A stretch of DNA of 7,413 nt, taken from NCBI GenBank assembly GCA_035656335.1, contig DASRSS010000322.1, forward strand, positions 1-7,413. Reading direction: 5' to 3'. This DNA comes from DASRSS01 sp035656335. Lineage in GTDB: Bacteria; Actinomycetota; Actinomycetes; Mycobacteriales; Jatrophihabitantaceae. Under the pieces are notes generated by a model, which was not told where the DNA came from, ran no database searches, and saw nothing but the letters and a program-made list of their open reading frames with translations. Positions 6,165 to 7,413 of this stretch are shown here, piece by piece. Each line of letters opens with the position of its first letter. Within the stretch, counting starts at the first letter, position 1. The position numbers and the translations under genes were made by a program.

Positions 6165-7295
6165 GTGGTCGAGAGCCCCGATCCGCCGTCCTCCCGCCGC
6201 GCCCGCTGGCAGGCACCGGGCCGGGTGAACCTGATCGGCGAGCACACCGACTACAACGCCGGCTTCGTGCTGCCGTTCGCGCTGGAGCAAACCTGCACCG
6301 CGACGGCCCTCCCCGTCCAGCGCGACACGCTCACGATGCGCTCGAGCGCCCGCCCGGAACCGGTCGAGGTCGCCGCGGACGAGCTGCGGCCGGAGTCCGC
6401 GGGCCGTATCGGCTGGGCCGCCTACCCCGCGGGCGTGGTCTGGGCGCTGCGCCGGCGCGGCCATTCCGTGCCCGGGCTGGTGCTCGAACTGGACAGCGCG
6501 GTTCCGACCGGGTCGGGGCTGTCCTCGTCCGCCGCGCTCGTCTGCGCCGTCGCGACCGCGCTCGACGACCTGCTCCAACTTGGGCTCTCCGCCGACGAGC
6601 TGCTCGCGATCACCCGCAGCGCCGAGAACGACTTCGTGGGCGCCCCGACCGGCGGCATGGACCAGCTGGCGGCGCTGCGATGCGAACAGGGCCATGCACT
6701 GTTCTGTGACATGCGCACGCTCACCGTGCAGCAGGTCCCGTTCGACCTGGACGCGCACGGACTGGCCGTGCTGGTGATCGACACCCGCGCCGAGCACCGG
6801 CACAGCGACGGCGAGTACCGGCAGCGGCGAGCCGGCTGCGAGCGGGCCGCCGAGTTGCTGGGCGTGACCGCGCTGCGGGACATCGATCCGTCCGGACTGG
6901 ACGACGCGCTGCGCCGGCTGCCGGACGACGAGCTGCGCCGCTACACCCGGCACGTGGTCACCGAGAACGAGCGCGTGCTGCGCACCGTCGAACTGCTGAG
7001 CGCGGGGCAGCTCAGGGCGATCGGCCCGCTGCTGGACGAGTCCCACGCGTCGATGCGCGACGACTACCGGATCACGATCCCGGAACTGGACGTCGCCGCC
7101 GAGGCACTGGTCGCCGCCGGGGCGCTCGGCGCGCGGATGACCGGCGGTGGCTTCGGCGGCTGCGTGATCGCGCTCGTCGAGCAGTCGCGCGCGGCGGACG
7201 CGGCGGTCGTCGTCGAGGCGCAGTTCGCGCGGCACGGCTTCCGCGCGCCCGCCCACTTCGTGGCGCGTCCCTCGGCGGGCGCCCGCCGGGCGTAG
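6165..7295 (+). CDS. galK: Galactokinase GalK
   Basis: This enzyme phosphorylates alpha-D-galactose at C1 using ATP, the committed step of the Leloir pathway. The 376 residues are close to the family's usual 380-400. All three GHMP-kinase motifs are present in order: the galactokinase signature GRVNLIGEHTDYNAGFVLP (19-37, with the catalytic Arg20), the ATP-binding loop PTGSGLSSSAAL (114-125), and the C-terminal motif MTGGGFGGCVIAL (325-337). The catalytic base is Asp166 in PTGGMDQ, by alignment with human Asp186. SMRDDY (296-301) is also conserved. The start is GTG with GGAG 6 nt upstream; the N-terminus before the signature is short. It is transcribed away from the regulator and galT, so the kinase is made from its own promoter while sharing the control region. 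No other gene follows on this strand in the window. Confidence 0.96.
   Translation: MVESPDPPSSRRARWQAPGRVNLIGEHTDYNAGFVLPFALEQTCTATALPVQRDTLTMRSSARPEPVEVAADELRPESAGRIGWAAYPAGVVWALRRRGHSVPGLVLELDSAVPTGSGLSSSAALVCAVATALDDLLQLGLSADELLAITRSAENDFVGAPTGGMDQLAALRCEQGHALFCDMRTLTVQQVPFDLDAHGLAVLVIDTRAEHRHSDGEYRQRRAGCERAAELLGVTALRDIDPSGLDDALRRLPDDELRRYTRHVVTENERVLRTVELLSAGQLRAIGPLLDESHASMRDDYRITIPELDVAAEALVAAGALGARMTGGGFGGCVIALVEQSRAADAAVVVEAQFARHGFRAPAHFVARPSAGARRA
7273..7288. repeat. 16-nt perfect G/C palindrome at the 3' end of galK
   Basis: CGGCGGGCGCCCGCCG is its own reverse complement and ends 7 nt before the galK stop codon, close to the stop of the converging gene. It could form a short stem in RNA from either strand and slow polymerase, but it has no U-tract and lies within coding sequence. 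In such G/C-rich coding DNA, chance is a real possibility. Confidence 0.3.
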
Positions 7296-7309
7296 TCCCG
7301 CGCGCTGTC

Positions 7310-7413
7310 TCAGCCGGGAGGCGGGCTCGTCGACAGCCGCACCGCGAAACCGTCCGGACCGACCAGGTGATCGACCTGACCGCACAGCTGGTGCGTGATC
7401 CACAGCCCGCGCC
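7310..7413 (-). CDS. C-terminal end of a probable RsbW-like ATP-binding (GHKL) anti-sigma-type protein, cut by window edge
   Basis: Only the last 33 codons before a TGA (7312-7310) are visible. They read RGLWITHQLCGQVDH, then VGPDGFAVRLS and a short proline-rich tail. The pattern GLW-hydrophobic-x-x-QLC, a gap, then GPxG-x-x-VRL is what I recognise as the end of the histidine-kinase-like ATPase domain in the many actinobacterial RsbW-type anti-sigma or sensor proteins. The first residues would belong to the G2 part of the ATP lid. The gene converges on galK with 14 nt between the stop codons and has no evident link to galactose metabolism. Family assignment from so few residues is tentative; the reading frame itself is supported by this pattern rather than by length. 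Confidence 0.55.
   Translation of the reverse strand, partial: RGLWITHQLCGQVDHLVGPDGFAVRLSTSPPPG

Noticed and set aside
5400..7403. A very long open frame on the minus strand running opposite galK and through the regulator in another frame.
   Set aside because: It is antisense to a galactokinase with all three GHMP motifs and crosses the regulator out of frame. Its translation is low-complexity Arg/Gly/Ala, typical of a G/C-rich shadow frame.
1..7413. Mobile elements, CRISPR array, tRNA/rRNA genes or a defence system.
   Set aside because: No transposase or integrase sequence, regularly spaced repeats, cloverleaf-like segments or atypical composition were seen. The window is almost fully occupied by metabolic and transport genes.

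Overview
The window is a galactose-catabolism (Leloir pathway) locus from a high-GC Gram-positive bacterium, almost certainly an actinobacterium. The evidence is the strong G/C bias at third codon positions, the use of GTG starts, Arg/Ala-rich proteins, a DeoR-family regulator next to galT, a sugar ABC importer encoded without its own ATPase, and the tail of what looks like a Streptomyces-type RsbW-like ATP-binding protein at the right edge. The genus cannot be read from the sequence.

Layout, right to left on the minus strand: a DeoR-family regulator (5282-6061) and galT (4174-5274) lie 7 nt apart. A 156-nt gap with a possible promoter and several small repeats follows. Then come a lipoprotein substrate-binding protein (2689-4017), a MalF-type permease (1719-2657), a MalG-type permease (793-1722, overlapping the previous gene by 4 nt) and galE (788 down past the left edge, 4 nt after the MalG-type gene). 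On the plus strand galK (6165-7295) is transcribed away from the regulator across a 103-nt divergent intergenic region. At the right edge a minus-strand gene converges on galK, and only its last 33 codons are present (7310-7413).

Working together: the binding protein and two permeases would import galactose or a galactose-containing sugar, with an ATPase supplied from elsewhere. GalK phosphorylates galactose, GalT exchanges galactose-1-phosphate with UDP-glucose, and GalE regenerates UDP-glucose from UDP-galactose. The DeoR-type protein probably controls both divergent arms and perhaps the transporter arm. No aldose mutarotase, glycosidase or transporter ATPase is visible here.

This is mainly a recognisable metabolic operon, and I found no clear sign of a new system. 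The points most worth a second look are the apparent loss of the structural iron-site ligands in GalT, the CUT1-type importer embedded between galT and galE (which raises the question of its true substrate), the Tat-type lipoprotein signal on the binding protein, and the operator-like repeats in the two intergenic regions.
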